Assembly: GCF_040253635.1 (NCBI RefSeq)
Contig: NZ_JBEJGX010000003.1
Coordinates: forward strand, 7,589,501-7,653,500
DNA length: 64,000 nt
Direction: 5' to 3'
From: Streptomyces sp. Edi2
Lineage (GTDB): Bacteria > Actinomycetota > Actinomycetes > Streptomycetales > Streptomycetaceae
A program made the position numbers and the translations under genes. Positions 1 through 9,264 of the stretch are shown one piece after another; position 1 is the stretch's first letter, and every line of letters starts with the position of its first letter. The notes under the pieces were generated by a model that saw only the letters and a list, made by a program, of their open reading frames with translations, did no database searches and was not told the DNA's origin.

Positions 1-101
1 CAAGCTGGGCGGCGGGGCCGACCACGGCCGTCTCACCCCGGGAGACCGGACCGCCCTTGGCTGAGGGCTGACTGTCAGTGCCGCGCGGTAGGTTTACCGG
101 C

Positions 102-881
102 ATGCGCATCGCGACCTGGAACGTCAATTCGATCACCGCCCGCCTTCCGAGGCTGCTGGCCTGGCTGGAGCGCACCGGCACGGACGTGCTGTGCCTCCAG
201 GAGACCAAGTGCACCGCCGAGCAGTTCCCGTACGACGAGTTGCGCGCGCTCGGCTATGAAGCCGCGGTCAACGCCGACGGCAGGTGGAACGGCGTGGCCC
301 TGCTGTCCAAGGTGGGGCTCGAGGACGTGGTCAAGGGCCTGCCCGGCGGCCCGGAGTACGACGGGGTGCAGGAGCCGCGGGCCGTCTCGGCGACCTGCGG
401 CCCGGCCCGGGTGTGGTCCGTGTACGTCCCCAACGGCCGCGAGGTCGGTCATGCGCACTACACCTACAAGCTCGGCTGGTTCGAGGCACTGAAGACGGCG
501 GTCGCCGAGGACACGGCGGGCTCCCGCCCGTTCGCGGTCCTCGGCGACTACAACGTCGCACCGACCGATGAGGACGTCTGGGACCCGGCCGTCTTCGAGG
601 GCGCCACCCATGTCACGCCCGCCGAGCGCGCCGCCCTGGCCGCCCTGCGCGAGGCGGGCCTGTCGGACGTCGTGCCGCGCCCCCTCAAGTACGACCATCC
701 CTACACCTACTGGGACTACCGCCAGCTCGCCTTCCCCAAGAACCGCGGTATGCGCATCGATCTCGTCTACGGCAACGGGCCGTTCGCCAAGGCCGTGTCG
801 GACGCGTATGTGGACCGCGAGGAGCGCAAGGGCAAGGGCGCCTCGGACCACGCCCCGGTCGTGGTGGACCTCGAGGTCTAG
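102..881 (+). CDS. xth: Exodeoxyribonuclease III (AP endonuclease)
   Basis: This is a 259-residue protein of the exonuclease III / endonuclease-exonuclease-phosphatase fold, which cleaves abasic sites and removes 3' blocks during base-excision repair in the cytoplasm. Visible family marks are the N-terminal MRIATWNVNS strand, the metal-binding Glu in LCLQETKC, the DYNV Asp/Asn pair and the C-terminal SDHAP catalytic His. Length is normal for the family. The frame is open from a GTG at 78, but the ATG at 102 matches the usual family N-terminus and is preferred. A short hairpin begins at its stop codon. It is transcribed alone. Confidence 0.95.
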   Translation: MRIATWNVNSITARLPRLLAWLERTGTDVLCLQETKCTAEQFPYDELRALGYEAAVNADGRWNGVALLSKVGLEDVVKGLPGGPEYDGVQEPRAVSATCGPARVWSVYVPNGREVGHAHYTYKLGWFEALKTAVAEDTAGSRPFAVLGDYNVAPTDEDVWDPAVFEGATHVTPAERAALAALREAGLSDVVPRPLKYDHPYTYWDYRQLAFPKNRGMRIDLVYGNGPFAKAVSDAYVDREERKGKGASDHAPVVVDLEV

Positions 882-896
882 GGGGAGACACCCCTA
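879..896 (+). terminator. Hairpin at the end of xth
   Basis: TAGGGG (879-884) pairs with CCCCTA (891-896) around a 6-base loop, starting in the stop codon of xth. There is no T-run, which is common for actinobacterial terminators. The stem is short, so the call is tentative. Confidence 0.45.
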
Positions 897-1006
897 AGAG
901 CGGTGTGACGGCCCCGGCGGGGAGCCGGCCCGCAGCCCCCGGCCGAGGGCCACGGGCCGGCGGGCGGCAGGCACCGGGGCGGCGTCGGTTCCGTCCCGGG
1001 AGAGCG

Positions 1007-2833
1007 TCAGCCCCGCCCCGGTACCAGCGCCCGCAGGTCCACCGCGTTGCCGAGCGCCGCAAGTCCCGCGTCGCCGGGGTGGAGGTGGTCGCCGCTGTCG
1101 TAGGCGGGCAGCAGCCGTGCGGGCCGCTGCGGATCGCGGAGTACGGCGTCGAAATCGAGCGTCGCCTCGAAGACGGTGCCGGCATGGCCGCGTACGAAGG
1201 CGTTGACGGCCTGGCGGCGGGCTTCCACTTCCGGGGTGCAGTCGGGGTAGCCCTCACAGGGTGCGATGGTCGCCACCACCACCCGCAGCCCCCGCTCGTG
1301 CGCCCGCCCCGCGAGGGCACGCAGCCCGGCGATGACCTCATCGGCCGAGGTCCCCCAGCGCACATCGTTGATGCCCTCGAACACCACCACCGTCCGCGCC
1401 GAGGGCTGTGCCAGCACATCGCGCTCCAGCCGATGCTGGGCGCTCACCCCGCCGGTGTCCGTGCTGACCCCGTCGCCCGGATAGCGGTCGGTGACGATCC
1501 GGTTCGCCGAGATGCCCTGGCCCAGCACGCCGTAGCGGGGCAGCGCGTGCTGCGCCTGGAAGCGGCGGGCCAGCACGTCGGGCCAGCGCCGGTTGGTGCC
1601 GCTCGTCGACTTCACCCCGTCGGTGATCGAGTCGCCCAGGGCCACGACCGAGCCGGGCCCGCCCGCGACGTCGACGCCGGTCAGGAACGGCCAGAAGGTC
1701 ATCGTTGCGGGGTAGGCAGCGCCCCCGGTGTCCGCGGTGCGGTCCCCGCTGCCCGCGGCGCTCAGGTACGACTGCTGGGCCGCCTCCTGGTGCACGGGCG
1801 CCGCCGTCACCGTTCCCGGCAGATGGAGGCTCACCAGCAGATCGGTGCCGGTCGGAACGGTGAAGTCGACGGGATCGCTGAACGCCTCGGCCCCGGCCGG
1901 TATGCGGACCCGGGTGTGCCCCCTGCCGAAGGTCAGCGGCACCGGTGTGCGCTTGGCCGCCGCCCCCGTGCCCCGCACCGCGATGCTGGCCGCCCCGATG
2001 TCCACCGGCGCGGCGGCGAAGGTGTTGGCGATCCGTATGCGCGCCCGCGGCCCGCCCGCGCCGCTGTGCACCACCAGCCGCAGCGTACGGTCGGTCCAGG
2101 GCCCGACCGCCCGGTAGCCCGCCGTGCTCGCCGCCCAACTCCCGGTCCTGCCACGCCCGGTGTCCCGTACGGACACCGCGAAGACATGCAGTGCACCGGA
2201 CGGCCCGGACGCCTCCGGCAGCACCACCGAGCTCACCTCCCGCCCCGCCCGCAGCGGCACGGTCACCGCGTACAGCCGCGCCGTCCCGGGCAGTTGCCCA
2301 CCCGGACCGTTGAGGTGCGGCAGCGTCACCGCCTTGGTGGCCGGCGGTCCCGACCGCCAGTCGGGCGCGGTGAGTTCATAGGTGCTGTGCGACCCGTCCC
2401 GGTAGCGCACGGTCCCGGTGCCCATGGCCGCACCGCCCGTCCCGGCGACCAGGAAGGTCAGCGCCTCGCCCCGGCCGCGTACCGCCACCTGCTGGCCGTC
2501 CGCGAGGACGTTGTCCGGCGTCCCGGGCGCGGTACGCGGCAGCGTGAGCCGGGCCCCGTCGAGCGTCAGGACGCTTCCGGGCGACCAGCCGGCCGCCGCC
2601 AGGTCCTGAGCGGACAGCGAACGGCCCGCCCCGTCGAAATTGGCCGCGCCGGGCCGGGAGTTGTCACTGACGGCCCGGTTGTCGAAGAGCCTGGACAGGG
2701 GCAGCGGGTCGTGCGGTCCTGCGGCCGGCGGCGCGTGCGCCGCGACGGCCGCCGCGGCTTCGGCATCGGTGGCCGGCAGTGCGGTCGCGGTGAGCAGCAG
2801 GCTCAGGGCGGTGCCCCATCGTCGTACACGCAT
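1007..2833 (-). CDS. Secreted GDSL/SGNH-family esterase or lipase
   Basis: The 608-residue protein begins with a Sec signal peptide (MRVRRWGTALSLLLTATALPA). Its C-terminal half carries the SGNH hydrolase blocks: ALGDSITDG with the nucleophile Ser, the GINDVRWG Asn block, and a DHLHPGD Asp/His block near the end. The N-terminal ~350 residues form an extra domain of unknown role. The frame stays open upstream to 3610, but the signal peptide fixes the start at 2833. The likely role is extracellular hydrolysis of ester or acyl substrates; the substrate cannot be read from the sequence. It stands alone and converges with xth. Confidence 0.85.
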   Translation of the reverse strand: MRVRRWGTALSLLLTATALPATDAEAAAAVAAHAPPAAGPHDPLPLSRLFDNRAVSDNSRPGAANFDGAGRSLSAQDLAAAGWSPGSVLTLDGARLTLPRTAPGTPDNVLADGQQVAVRGRGEALTFLVAGTGGAAMGTGTVRYRDGSHSTYELTAPDWRSGPPATKAVTLPHLNGPGGQLPGTARLYAVTVPLRAGREVSSVVLPEASGPSGALHVFAVSVRDTGRGRTGSWAASTAGYRAVGPWTDRTLRLVVHSGAGGPRARIRIANTFAAAPVDIGAASIAVRGTGAAAKRTPVPLTFGRGHTRVRIPAGAEAFSDPVDFTVPTGTDLLVSLHLPGTVTAAPVHQEAAQQSYLSAAGSGDRTADTGGAAYPATMTFWPFLTGVDVAGGPGSVVALGDSITDGVKSTSGTNRRWPDVLARRFQAQHALPRYGVLGQGISANRIVTDRYPGDGVSTDTGGVSAQHRLERDVLAQPSARTVVVFEGINDVRWGTSADEVIAGLRALAGRAHERGLRVVVATIAPCEGYPDCTPEVEARRQAVNAFVRGHAGTVFEATLDFDAVLRDPQRPARLLPAYDSGDHLHPGDAGLAALGNAVDLRALVPGRG

Positions 2834-3048
2834 CGGTCCGTATCCCTCCGGTGGGCGCGGGCGGGCAGGTATGAACGGCGTTCCGGGCTGGTCCCGCGAG
2901 AGGCGGGGGACTCCTGGGGGCCGGTCAGATCCGATCCGAGCGCCATGAAGGTAGGGAGGTACGGGGGAAGCGTCAAGGTGACGAACGGGGTACGGGTGCG
3001 CCGCGCGCCTGTGGCCGCGACCACAGGGCGGGTGGGACCCTGCAGACC

Positions 3049-3489
3049 ATGAACATGTCTTTCCTGGACAAGTGGCGCAAGCGGCGGCAGGCGCACCGGT
3101 CCGTGCCGCTCGCGGAGTCGGTGCGCGCCGATCCCGAAAGCGTCGTCGAGCTGCTGTCCGAGTGCGAACTGCTGCGGGCCCAGGCCGCCACGGAGGGCGT
3201 GGAACTGGACGACTCCGTACGGTCGTTGGAGGCGTTGGACCAGCTGCAGCCGGTCTGGCGGGACGACCCGGAGGTGCTGCCCTGGCTCGGCAACGACGCC
3301 GGTCTCTACCTCGGCACGGTCGTGGTCCGCACGGTACCCGGCGCCGTCTGGCACGTCTGGCCGGACGGGCAGCCGGTGGTCCGGCTGGAGTCCGGGCGGG
3401 AGATCGACGTGGTGGCCACGGGCCATGAGTGGGCCGATATCGGCGCGCCGGAGCTGTCGCAGGTCTACGCCGAGGTCTCGGAGAGCTGA
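3049..3489 (+). CDS. Conserved hypothetical protein, 146 aa
   Basis: This is a small, acidic, soluble protein without signal peptide or membrane segment. It looks like one of the conserved Streptomyces proteins of unknown function (possibly DUF6278; recognised from memory only). The second Met at 3055 (MSFLDKW) is an alternative start. The sequence is rich in Glu and Trp (e.g. VWHVWPDGQPVV) and has no recognisable catalytic motif. It sits between the GDSL esterase (divergent) and the glu operon, separated from the latter by about 200 bp. Confidence 0.7.
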   Translation: MNMSFLDKWRKRRQAHRSVPLAESVRADPESVVELLSECELLRAQAATEGVELDDSVRSLEALDQLQPVWRDDPEVLPWLGNDAGLYLGTVVVRTVPGAVWHVWPDGQPVVRLESGREIDVVATGHEWADIGAPELSQVYAEVSES

Positions 3490-3696
3490 TCCCCGGCCGG
3501 GAAGCCGTGGGAGCGGCCCGCACCGGCCCGCAACGGCCCGCCCCGGCCCTCGCGCCGGCCTCGTGCAAGGTTCCCCCGTAGCCCTGATTCACCCGCCCAT
3601 CTCTGCGCATACGTGCGTGTCAGTGGAGAAGTGCCCTATTCGCCCCGGTAGGTTGCGAGTTCTCCGCTGTACGGATGAGAGTGGGCAGGTCTGCAT

Positions 3697-4440
3697 ATGG
3701 CCGGTGATGCGCTGATTGAACTGCGCGGGGTCAACAAGCACTACGGAAAGCTGCATGTCCTGCGGGACATCGACCTCACCGTCGGCCGCGGGGAGGTGGT
3801 CGTGGTCATCGGGCCCTCCGGGTCCGGGAAGTCCACCCTGTGCCGGGCCATCAACCGCCTGGAAACCGTCGAGTCGGGCACCATCGAGCTGGACGGCCGG
3901 CCGCTGCCCGAAGAGGGCCGTGCGCTGGCCCAGTTGCGTGCCGAAGTCGGCATGGTCTTCCAGTCCTTCAACCTCTTCGCTCACAAGACCGTGCTGGACA
4001 ACGTGATGCTGGCGCCGATGAAGGTCCGCAAGACAAAGAAGGACGAGGCCGCGCGGCGCGCCCGTGAACTCCTGGACCGGGTGGGGCTCGCCTCCCAGGC
4101 CGAGAAGTATCCGGCGCAGCTCTCCGGCGGCCAGCAGCAGCGCGTCGCCATCGCCCGCGCCCTCGCCATGGACCCCAAGGCGCTGCTCTTCGACGAACCG
4201 ACCTCCGCCCTCGACCCGGAGATGATCAACGAGGTGCTGGAGGTCATGCGGCAGCTCGCCCGGGACGGCATGACGATGGTCGTGGTCACCCATGAGATGG
4301 GCTTCGCCCGCTCCGCCGCCAACCGTGTGGTGTTCATGGACGACGGCCGCATCGTCGAGGACCGCACCCCCGAGGACTTCTTCACCGCGCCGCGCAGCGA
4401 ACGGGCGAAGGACTTCCTCTCCAAGATTCTCAAGCACTGA
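3697..4440 (+). CDS. gluA: Amino-acid (glutamate-type) ABC transporter ATPase
   Basis: The 247-residue ATPase belongs to the polar amino-acid uptake (PAAT) family. It shows Walker [10 protein letters not shown] at residues 39-47, the Q-loop in MVFQSFNLF, the signature [15 protein letters not shown], Walker B with [11 protein letters not shown], and the switch His in VVTHEMGF. It would drive import of glutamate or a related amino acid together with the binding protein and two permeases directly downstream; the four-gene order is that of gluABCD in corynebacteria and streptomycetes. The gap to gluB is 11 bp, so one transcript is expected. Confidence 0.93.
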   Translation: MAGDALIELRGVNKHYGKLHVLRDIDLTVGRGEVVVVIGPSGSGKSTLCRAINRLETVESGTIELDGRPLPEEGRALAQLRAEVGMVFQSFNLFAHKTVLDNVMLAPMKVRKTKKDEAARRARELLDRVGLASQAEKYPAQLSGGQQQRVAIARALAMDPKALLFDEPTSALDPEMINEVLEVMRQLARDGMTMVVVTHEMGFARSAANRVVFMDDGRIVEDRTPEDFFTAPRSERAKDFLSKILKH

Positions 4441-4451
4441 ACGGGGGCGTC

Positions 4452-5384
4452 GTGATGCCGCACAGCCACTCCTCGCCCCTGCGCCGTGCCCTCGTGGCCG
4501 TCGTGCTCGCGGTGCTCGCGCTGGCCCTCGCCGGCTGCGGCCGGGAAGGCAGCCCGCCGGTCAAGGGCCCCAAGGGCAGCGAACTGCCCCGGTACCCGGT
4601 CGCCAAGAACTTCTCGCTGCCCGCCTCCCCGACCTGGGTGCGGGCCAAGCGCCGCGGCCATCTCATCATCGGCGTCAAGGAGGACCAGCCCTACCTCGGC
4701 GAGAAGGACCCGGCCACCGGCCAGTACACCGGCTTCGACATCGAGATCGCCAAGATGATGTCCGCCGCGCTCGGCTTCCCGCCGCACACCATCCAGTTCC
4801 AGACGATCGCCTCCGCCAACCGCGAGACGGCCCTGCAGAACGGCCAGATCGACCTCTACGTCGGCACCTACACCATCAACGACAAGCGCAAGAAGCTGGT
4901 GGGCTTCGCCGGCCCGTATTACATGGCCGGCCAGTCGCTGCTGGTGCGCACCGACGAGAACGACATCAAGGGCCCGCAGGACCTGGCCGGCAGACGGGTC
5001 TGCTCGGCGGCCGGCTCGACCCCCTTCCAGCGCATCCAGGCCGACTACCCCAGGGCCGTACTGGTCTCCTACGACACCTACTCGGTGTGCGTCGACAACC
5101 TGCTCACCTACCAGGTCGCCGCGGTCACCACCGACGACGCGATCCTGCTGGGCTACGCCGCCAAGGCGCGCGACGAGCTGAAGGTGGTCGGCAAGCCGTT
5201 CTCCGAGGAGCCGTACGGCATCGGCGTGCCCCGCGGTGACAAGGCACTGCGGTTCGCACTCGACGACGCCCTCGCCGCGAACGAGAAGAACGGCAACTGG
5301 AGGAAGGCGTACGACGCGACCCTCGGCCTGTCCGGAGTCCCCGCCCCCAAGCCGCCCCCGATCGACCGCTACCCGGCGGCCTGA
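4452..5384 (+). CDS. gluB: Glutamate-type ABC transporter substrate-binding lipoprotein
   Basis: The 310-residue extracytoplasmic solute-binding protein (SBP_bac_3 type) is a lipoprotein: a basic N-terminus, a hydrophobic stretch, and the lipobox LALAGC with the lipidated Cys at residue 29. The mature part has the expected two-lobe pattern, with HLIIGVKEDQPYLG at the start of lobe 1 and FDIEIAKMMSAALG. It binds the amino acid outside the membrane and passes it to GluC/GluD. The start may be GTG 4452 or the next codon, ATG 4455. The C-terminus is proline-rich. Confidence 0.92.
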   Translation: MMPHSHSSPLRRALVAVVLAVLALALAGCGREGSPPVKGPKGSELPRYPVAKNFSLPASPTWVRAKRRGHLIIGVKEDQPYLGEKDPATGQYTGFDIEIAKMMSAALGFPPHTIQFQTIASANRETALQNGQIDLYVGTYTINDKRKKLVGFAGPYYMAGQSLLVRTDENDIKGPQDLAGRRVCSAAGSTPFQRIQADYPRAVLVSYDTYSVCVDNLLTYQVAAVTTDDAILLGYAAKARDELKVVGKPFSEEPYGIGVPRGDKALRFALDDALAANEKNGNWRKAYDATLGLSGVPAPKPPPIDRYPAA

Positions 5385-5402
5385 GCCGCCAAGGACTGAC
5401 CG

Positions 5403-6047
5403 ATGAACGTTCTCCTCGACAACCTCTCCCTCTACGGGAAGGGCCTGCTGGGCACCGTCGAACTCACCGTCTTCGCCTCGCTGCTCGCGCTCGTCCTCGG
5501 TTTCCTGATGGCCGCGTTCCGGGTGGCGCCGGTCGGCTCCCTGCGGGCCTTCGGCACGGCATGGGTGGCGGTGCTGCGCAACACGCCGCTGACGCTGCTG
5601 TTCTTCGCGGTGGTGCTGGGCCTGCCACGCTTCGGCTTCGTCCTGCCCTTCAACCTCTTCGCCATCCTGGCGCTGGGCTGCTACACCTCCGCCTTCATCT
5701 GCGAGGCGGTGCGCTCCGGCATCAACACCGTGCCCGTCGGGCAGGGCGAGGCGGCCCGCAGCCTGGGCATGACCTTCCCGCAGACGCTGGGCGGGATCGT
5801 CCTCCCGCAGGCCTTCCGCTCCGTCATCCCGCCCATCGGCTCCACCCTGATCGCGCTCGCCAAGAACTCCGCGATCGCCGGCGCCTTCAGCGTCACCGAA
5901 CTCCTCGGCGTCTACAAGCCGCTCAACGAGCTGGGCTACAGCATCGTCTGGACCTTCGTCTGGATCGCCGTCGGCTATCTGATCGTGACCCTGACCATCA
6001 GCGCGCTCTTCAACGTGCTGGAGAAGCGCTTCGGAGTCGCCCGATGA
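5403..6047 (+). CDS. gluC: Glutamate-type ABC transporter permease
   Basis: The 214-residue inner-membrane permease is of the His/Glu/Gln/Arg family, with about five transmembrane helices. The cytoplasmic EAA loop reads EAARSLGMTFPQTLGGIVLPQA, the site of contact with the ATPase. Its stop overlaps the start of gluD (ATGA at 6044-6047), so the two permeases are translationally coupled, as expected for a heterodimeric channel. Confidence 0.93.
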   Translation: MNVLLDNLSLYGKGLLGTVELTVFASLLALVLGFLMAAFRVAPVGSLRAFGTAWVAVLRNTPLTLLFFAVVLGLPRFGFVLPFNLFAILALGCYTSAFICEAVRSGINTVPVGQGEAARSLGMTFPQTLGGIVLPQAFRSVIPPIGSTLIALAKNSAIAGAFSVTELLGVYKPLNELGYSIVWTFVWIAVGYLIVTLTISALFNVLEKRFGVAR

Positions 6048-6907
6048 CCACCGCCCTCTACGACGTCCCGGGCCCGCGGACCAGGCAGCGGCACCGGTTC
6101 TACGGCCTGCTCTCCACGGCGCTGATCCTCGCCCTGATCGGCTGGGTCCTCTACCTCCTCTTCGCCACCGGCCAGTTCACCGCGGCGAAGTGGACTCCCT
6201 TCACCTACAAGGGAATTCAGGAGCTCCTGCTGCGGGGCCTGGGCAACACCCTGAGGGCCTTCGCCTTCGCGGCGGTGCTGTCGCTGGCGCTGGGCGGGGT
6301 GCTGGCGATCGGCCGGCTCTCCGAGCACCGGATCGTGCGCTGGGTGAGCACGCTGCTGGTGGAGTTCTTCCGCGCCATGCCCGTACTGGTCATGATCTTC
6401 TTCATCTATGTGGCGCTGAAGGCGGACCCGCTGATCGCCCTGGTCGCCGGACTGACCCTCTACAACGGCTCGGTGCTCGCCGAGGTCTTCCGTACCGGCG
6501 TCCACTCCGTCGACCGCGGCCAGCGCGAGGCCGCCTACGCACTTGGCATGCACAAGACGCAGGTCATGACGCATGTCCTGGTGCCGCAGGCGGTCCGGGC
6601 CATGCTCCCGGCGATCATCAGCCAGCTGGTGGTCGCCCTGAAGGACACCTCGCTCGGCTACCTCATCACCTACGAGGAGTTCCTGCACGCGGGCAAGCTG
6701 ATCGCCTCCAACCTCGACTACGACCTGCCGTTCATCCCCGTCGTCATGATCATCTCGCCGATCTACATCGGGATGTGCATGCTGCTGTCCTGGCTGGCCC
6801 ACTGGGTCTCCCGGCGCCAGCGGCGCAACCCCAAGGTGGAGGCCGCCGAGGTGGCCGCCCCCGAACCGGGCACCCTGCTGCCGGGGAGCCACCGGCCACC
6901 GGCCTGA
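6044..6907 (+). CDS. gluD: Glutamate-type ABC transporter permease
   Basis: The 287-residue second permease of the operon has an N-terminal membrane helix (LLSTALILALIGWVLYLLF), then the permease core with the EAA loop REAAYALGMHKTQVMTHVLVPQA. The start is set by the ATGA overlap with gluC; the longer frame running from 5561 is not the gene. It forms the membrane channel with GluC. A GC-rich stretch after the stop leads into a convergent gene. Confidence 0.92.
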   Translation: MTTALYDVPGPRTRQRHRFYGLLSTALILALIGWVLYLLFATGQFTAAKWTPFTYKGIQELLLRGLGNTLRAFAFAAVLSLALGGVLAIGRLSEHRIVRWVSTLLVEFFRAMPVLVMIFFIYVALKADPLIALVAGLTLYNGSVLAEVFRTGVHSVDRGQREAAYALGMHKTQVMTHVLVPQAVRAMLPAIISQLVVALKDTSLGYLITYEEFLHAGKLIASNLDYDLPFIPVVMIISPIYIGMCMLLSWLAHWVSRRQRRNPKVEAAEVAAPEPGTLLPGSHRPPA

Positions 6908-6948
6908 GGGCCGGGGCGGCATCCGGGTACGGCCCCACCGTCCCCGCC

Positions 6949-7413
6949 TCAGCGGATGCTGCGCGCGAGCCAGGGACTGAGCCCGCCGCCGAAGACCGGC
7001 TCCTTGTACGTCGCGTCGCCGGGCAGTGGCACGATCAGCCACTGGCCCGGCGGGAAGACCCGCGTTCTGACGTGCGCGAGACCGCCGTACACCGACCGTA
7101 GGAACGCCGGCACCGCATCCCGTGGGACATCCGCGAACTCCACCCCGTCCACGGTGATCCGCGCATCGTCCTCGGGGAAGACCTGGACGGTGACCGCGGG
7201 CGACCCGCCCAGTTCCACAAAGGCCTCATGCGGCAGCGAGCCGTCGGCGTCCAGGACGGTGAACACCCCGGCCGCGGTACGGCGGGAGGTCCGGTCCGCG
7301 CCGATGTCGTCCGTGACGGTCAGGTCGAGGCAGTACTCGGCCGCGACCTCACGGATGGCGGTGACGGCGGACTCGGTGGTGGGCAGGTGCGGGTGCGGGT
7401 GGTCGTTCCTCAT
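6949..7413 (-). CDS. Conserved hypothetical protein, 154 aa
   Basis: This is a soluble acidic protein with no signal peptide or membrane span. It starts MRNDHPHPHLPTTESAV and has alternating beta-like segments (GVFTVLDADGSLPHEAFVELG, PAVTVQVFPEDDARITVDG). The C-terminal part reads QWLIVPLPGDATYKEP. I do not recognise the family with certainty. The frame is open upstream to 7851, but codon usage and protein-like character begin at the Met at 7413. It converges with gluD. Confidence 0.6.
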   Translation of the reverse strand: MRNDHPHPHLPTTESAVTAIREVAAEYCLDLTVTDDIGADRTSRRTAAGVFTVLDADGSLPHEAFVELGGSPAVTVQVFPEDDARITVDGVEFADVPRDAVPAFLRSVYGGLAHVRTRVFPPGQWLIVPLPGDATYKEPVFGGGLSPWLARSIR

Positions 7414-8084
7414 CCTGTGATCATTCCGCGGGGGCGGGCACCGCACACCGCGGGGGCGCCGCCGCCCGACCCCAGACAGTTCCACGAGGCTTCGGCGGGG
7501 AGACGGTCCAGGATTCCGGCCGGCCGGCAGGCCCGGCGGCGCACAAGGCCGACGGTGGTTCCGGTGTCTGCGTCGCGCTCCGGCCGGGCAGGTTGATCCA
7601 GATGCCACAGTCGAGGCGCAGCGCGAAAATAAAGAGAGACCGTGAGTGCTCTGGGAGGGTTCCCTCACCGCCGTCGACAAGAAGTGAGGGCAGTCCCCCT
7701 GGACCGGCGCGCCGGTGAACGCCGGCGTCGGCAGCCTGGAAGGTACGGACCCGGACGGGCGCGGGCGATCACGTGACTTCAAGGCGGCTCGAGCTACCGG
7801 AACGGCGGCTCGAGCTACCGGAACCAAGACGCCGGAGCCCATGAAGTCCACGGCGATGCCATCCGCGACCTACGGCAGCACATGGGATGGGAACGTCCGT
7901 TCCTCCACTGCCTCGTCTCGGACGGCATCGGGCAACCAGCCCATCATCACGGCAGGTTCCAGGGACGGCTTGTGACCTGGACTCTCGCAGGCGGTCCCGT
8001 AGCGCACCACAGCACTCCATCGACTGAGTCCCCCGCAACGGGGGGTTCCGTTCCGGAACCCTCCATCGCTGGAGGGAGGACACC
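7414..8084. other. 671-bp intergenic region with a 21-bp tandem duplication
   Basis: No convincing gene was seen in this gap between the divergently oriented hypothetical gene and the amidase gene. It contains a perfect head-to-tail duplication of a 21-bp unit (7783-7803 and 7804-7824) around CTCGAG. The amidase promoter must lie in the last ~150 bp. A good ribosome binding site (GGAGGG, about 8065-8080) precedes the amidase start. Confidence 0.55.
7783..7824. repeat. Perfect 2 x 21-bp tandem duplication
   Basis: Two identical 21-bp copies lie head to tail (7783-7803, 7804-7824), each containing GGCTCGAGCTACCGG. The copies have no differences, which suggests a recent duplication by slippage or recombination. 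Confidence 0.85.
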
Positions 8085-8681
8085 ATGGCCGCACCCCTGA
8101 CCGCGGACCAGATGCTCCAGGCACTCCGCAACGAAGACCTGGTCATCAAGGAGACCCGCGATTGGCGCCACCACAACCGCAACCACAAGGGTCCGTTCAG
8201 CAATGTGAACGGTGTGATGATCCATCACACCGTCACTTCCGACACGAAGGCCACCGTCAAACTCTGCTATGACGGCCGCCCGGATCTCCCCGGCCCGCTG
8301 TGCCACGGCGTCATCGGCAAGGACGGAGTCGTCTACATGGTGGGCAACGGTCGCACGAACCACGCCGGCTCGGGTGACGACGATGTGCTTCGGGCCGTCA
8401 TCGACGAGCGGCCGCTGCCTCCTGACAATGAGCAGAACACCGACGGCAACGCGAGGTTCTACGGATTCGAATGCGAGAACCTCGGCGACGGAATCGACCC
8501 CTGGCCGGAGGAGCAACTAGAGGCGGTCGAAAAGGCAGCGGCCGCGATCTGCCGTGCCTACGGCTGGCACGCCGGCAGCGTGATCGGCCACCTGGAGTGG
8601 CAGCCCGGCAAGATCGATCCCAAGGGATTCACGATGGATAGCATGCGCGCGAGGATCGCCAGGCGCCTCGCCGCCACCTGA
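8085..8681 (+). CDS. PGRP/amidase_2-type N-acetylmuramoyl-L-alanine amidase, no signal peptide
   Basis: The 198-residue protein has the zinc amidase fold of T7-lysozyme/PGRP enzymes, which cut between MurNAc and the stem peptide of peptidoglycan. Likely zinc ligands are His47 in MIHHTVT and His169 in GHLEW, with Asp or Lys of KIDPKGF completing the site. GVIGKDGVVYMVGNGRTNHAG is the typical central strand and loop. It carries no secretion signal or wall-binding repeat, so it resembles a phage endolysin or a contact-dependent effector more than a housekeeping autolysin. The GH25 gene follows 10 bp downstream, pointing to a two-enzyme operon. Confidence 0.85.
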   Translation: MAAPLTADQMLQALRNEDLVIKETRDWRHHNRNHKGPFSNVNGVMIHHTVTSDTKATVKLCYDGRPDLPGPLCHGVIGKDGVVYMVGNGRTNHAGSGDDDVLRAVIDERPLPPDNEQNTDGNARFYGFECENLGDGIDPWPEEQLEAVEKAAAAICRAYGWHAGSVIGHLEWQPGKIDPKGFTMDSMRARIARRLAAT

Positions 8682-8691
8682 GGAGCTGACC

Positions 8692-9261
8692 ATGACCATC
8701 AAAGGAATCGATGTCTCGTCGTTCCAGCCGGAGAAATACCACACCGGCGGATTCGCCTTCGTATTCATCAAAGTCACGGAGGGGACCACCTACACGAACC
8801 CCAGGTGGGTCGCTCAGCGCAAGACCGCACGAGACGCCGGATTGGTGACCGGCTTCTATCATTTCGCCCGGCCCGGATCCTTTGAAGACCAGGCCGACTT
8901 CTTCCTCTCCAAGATCAATCTGGTGGAGGGGGATATCCTCGCCCTCGACTGGGAGGACCGTGGCTTCTCGAACTCCTTCAAGGACAACTGGATCAAGCGC
9001 GTGCAGCACCGCACGTCCGGGCACAGGACAGTGCTCTACTGCAACCGGGATTTCTGGCTCCACCGTGACACTACGTCCTTCGCCGGGGACGGCCTGTGGA
9101 TAGCCCAGTACAACGGCAAGCCCGGTCAGCCCAACATTCAGAACCCGTGGATGTTCCACCAGTACACCGACCACCCGGTTGATACGAACGTCGGAAACTT
9201 CAAGGACAAGGTGGCACTGCGCGCTTGGTCCGCACACCGGCAGCTGGCTTCGTTCGACTGA
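8692..9261 (+). CDS. Glycoside hydrolase family 25 (lysozyme-like muramidase), no signal peptide
   Basis: The 189-residue protein is a single GH25 catalytic domain, which hydrolyses the MurNAc-GlcNAc bond. It starts with the family strand GIDVSSFQ (Asp7) and carries the acidic pair in ALDWEDR (Asp86, Glu88). FIKVTEGTTYTNP and GFYHFARPGS are typical GH25 strands. It lacks signal peptide and cell-wall-binding domains and is cotranscribed with the amidase. The A/T content is a little higher than in neighbours, which fits horizontal or phage-derived origin. Confidence 0.88.
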   Translation: MTIKGIDVSSFQPEKYHTGGFAFVFIKVTEGTTYTNPRWVAQRKTARDAGLVTGFYHFARPGSFEDQADFFLSKINLVEGDILALDWEDRGFSNSFKDNWIKRVQHRTSGHRTVLYCNRDFWLHRDTTSFAGDGLWIAQYNGKPGQPNIQNPWMFHQYTDHPVDTNVGNFKDKVALRAWSAHRQLASFD

Positions 9262-9264
9262 AGC

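Noticed and set aside
905..3052. 715-residue open frame opposite the GDSL esterase
   Set aside because: It is antisense to a gene with clear signal peptide and SGNH motifs; the Arg/Gly/Pro-rich product is a typical high-GC shadow frame.
7715..7975. 86-residue open frame across the 21-bp duplication
   Set aside because: No ribosome binding site and no protein-like pattern; its repeated ARATGTA only reflects the DNA duplication.
8085..9261. Prophage
   Set aside because: The two lysin-like genes are the only phage-like features; no integrase, terminase, capsid, tail or holin genes and no att sites were seen.
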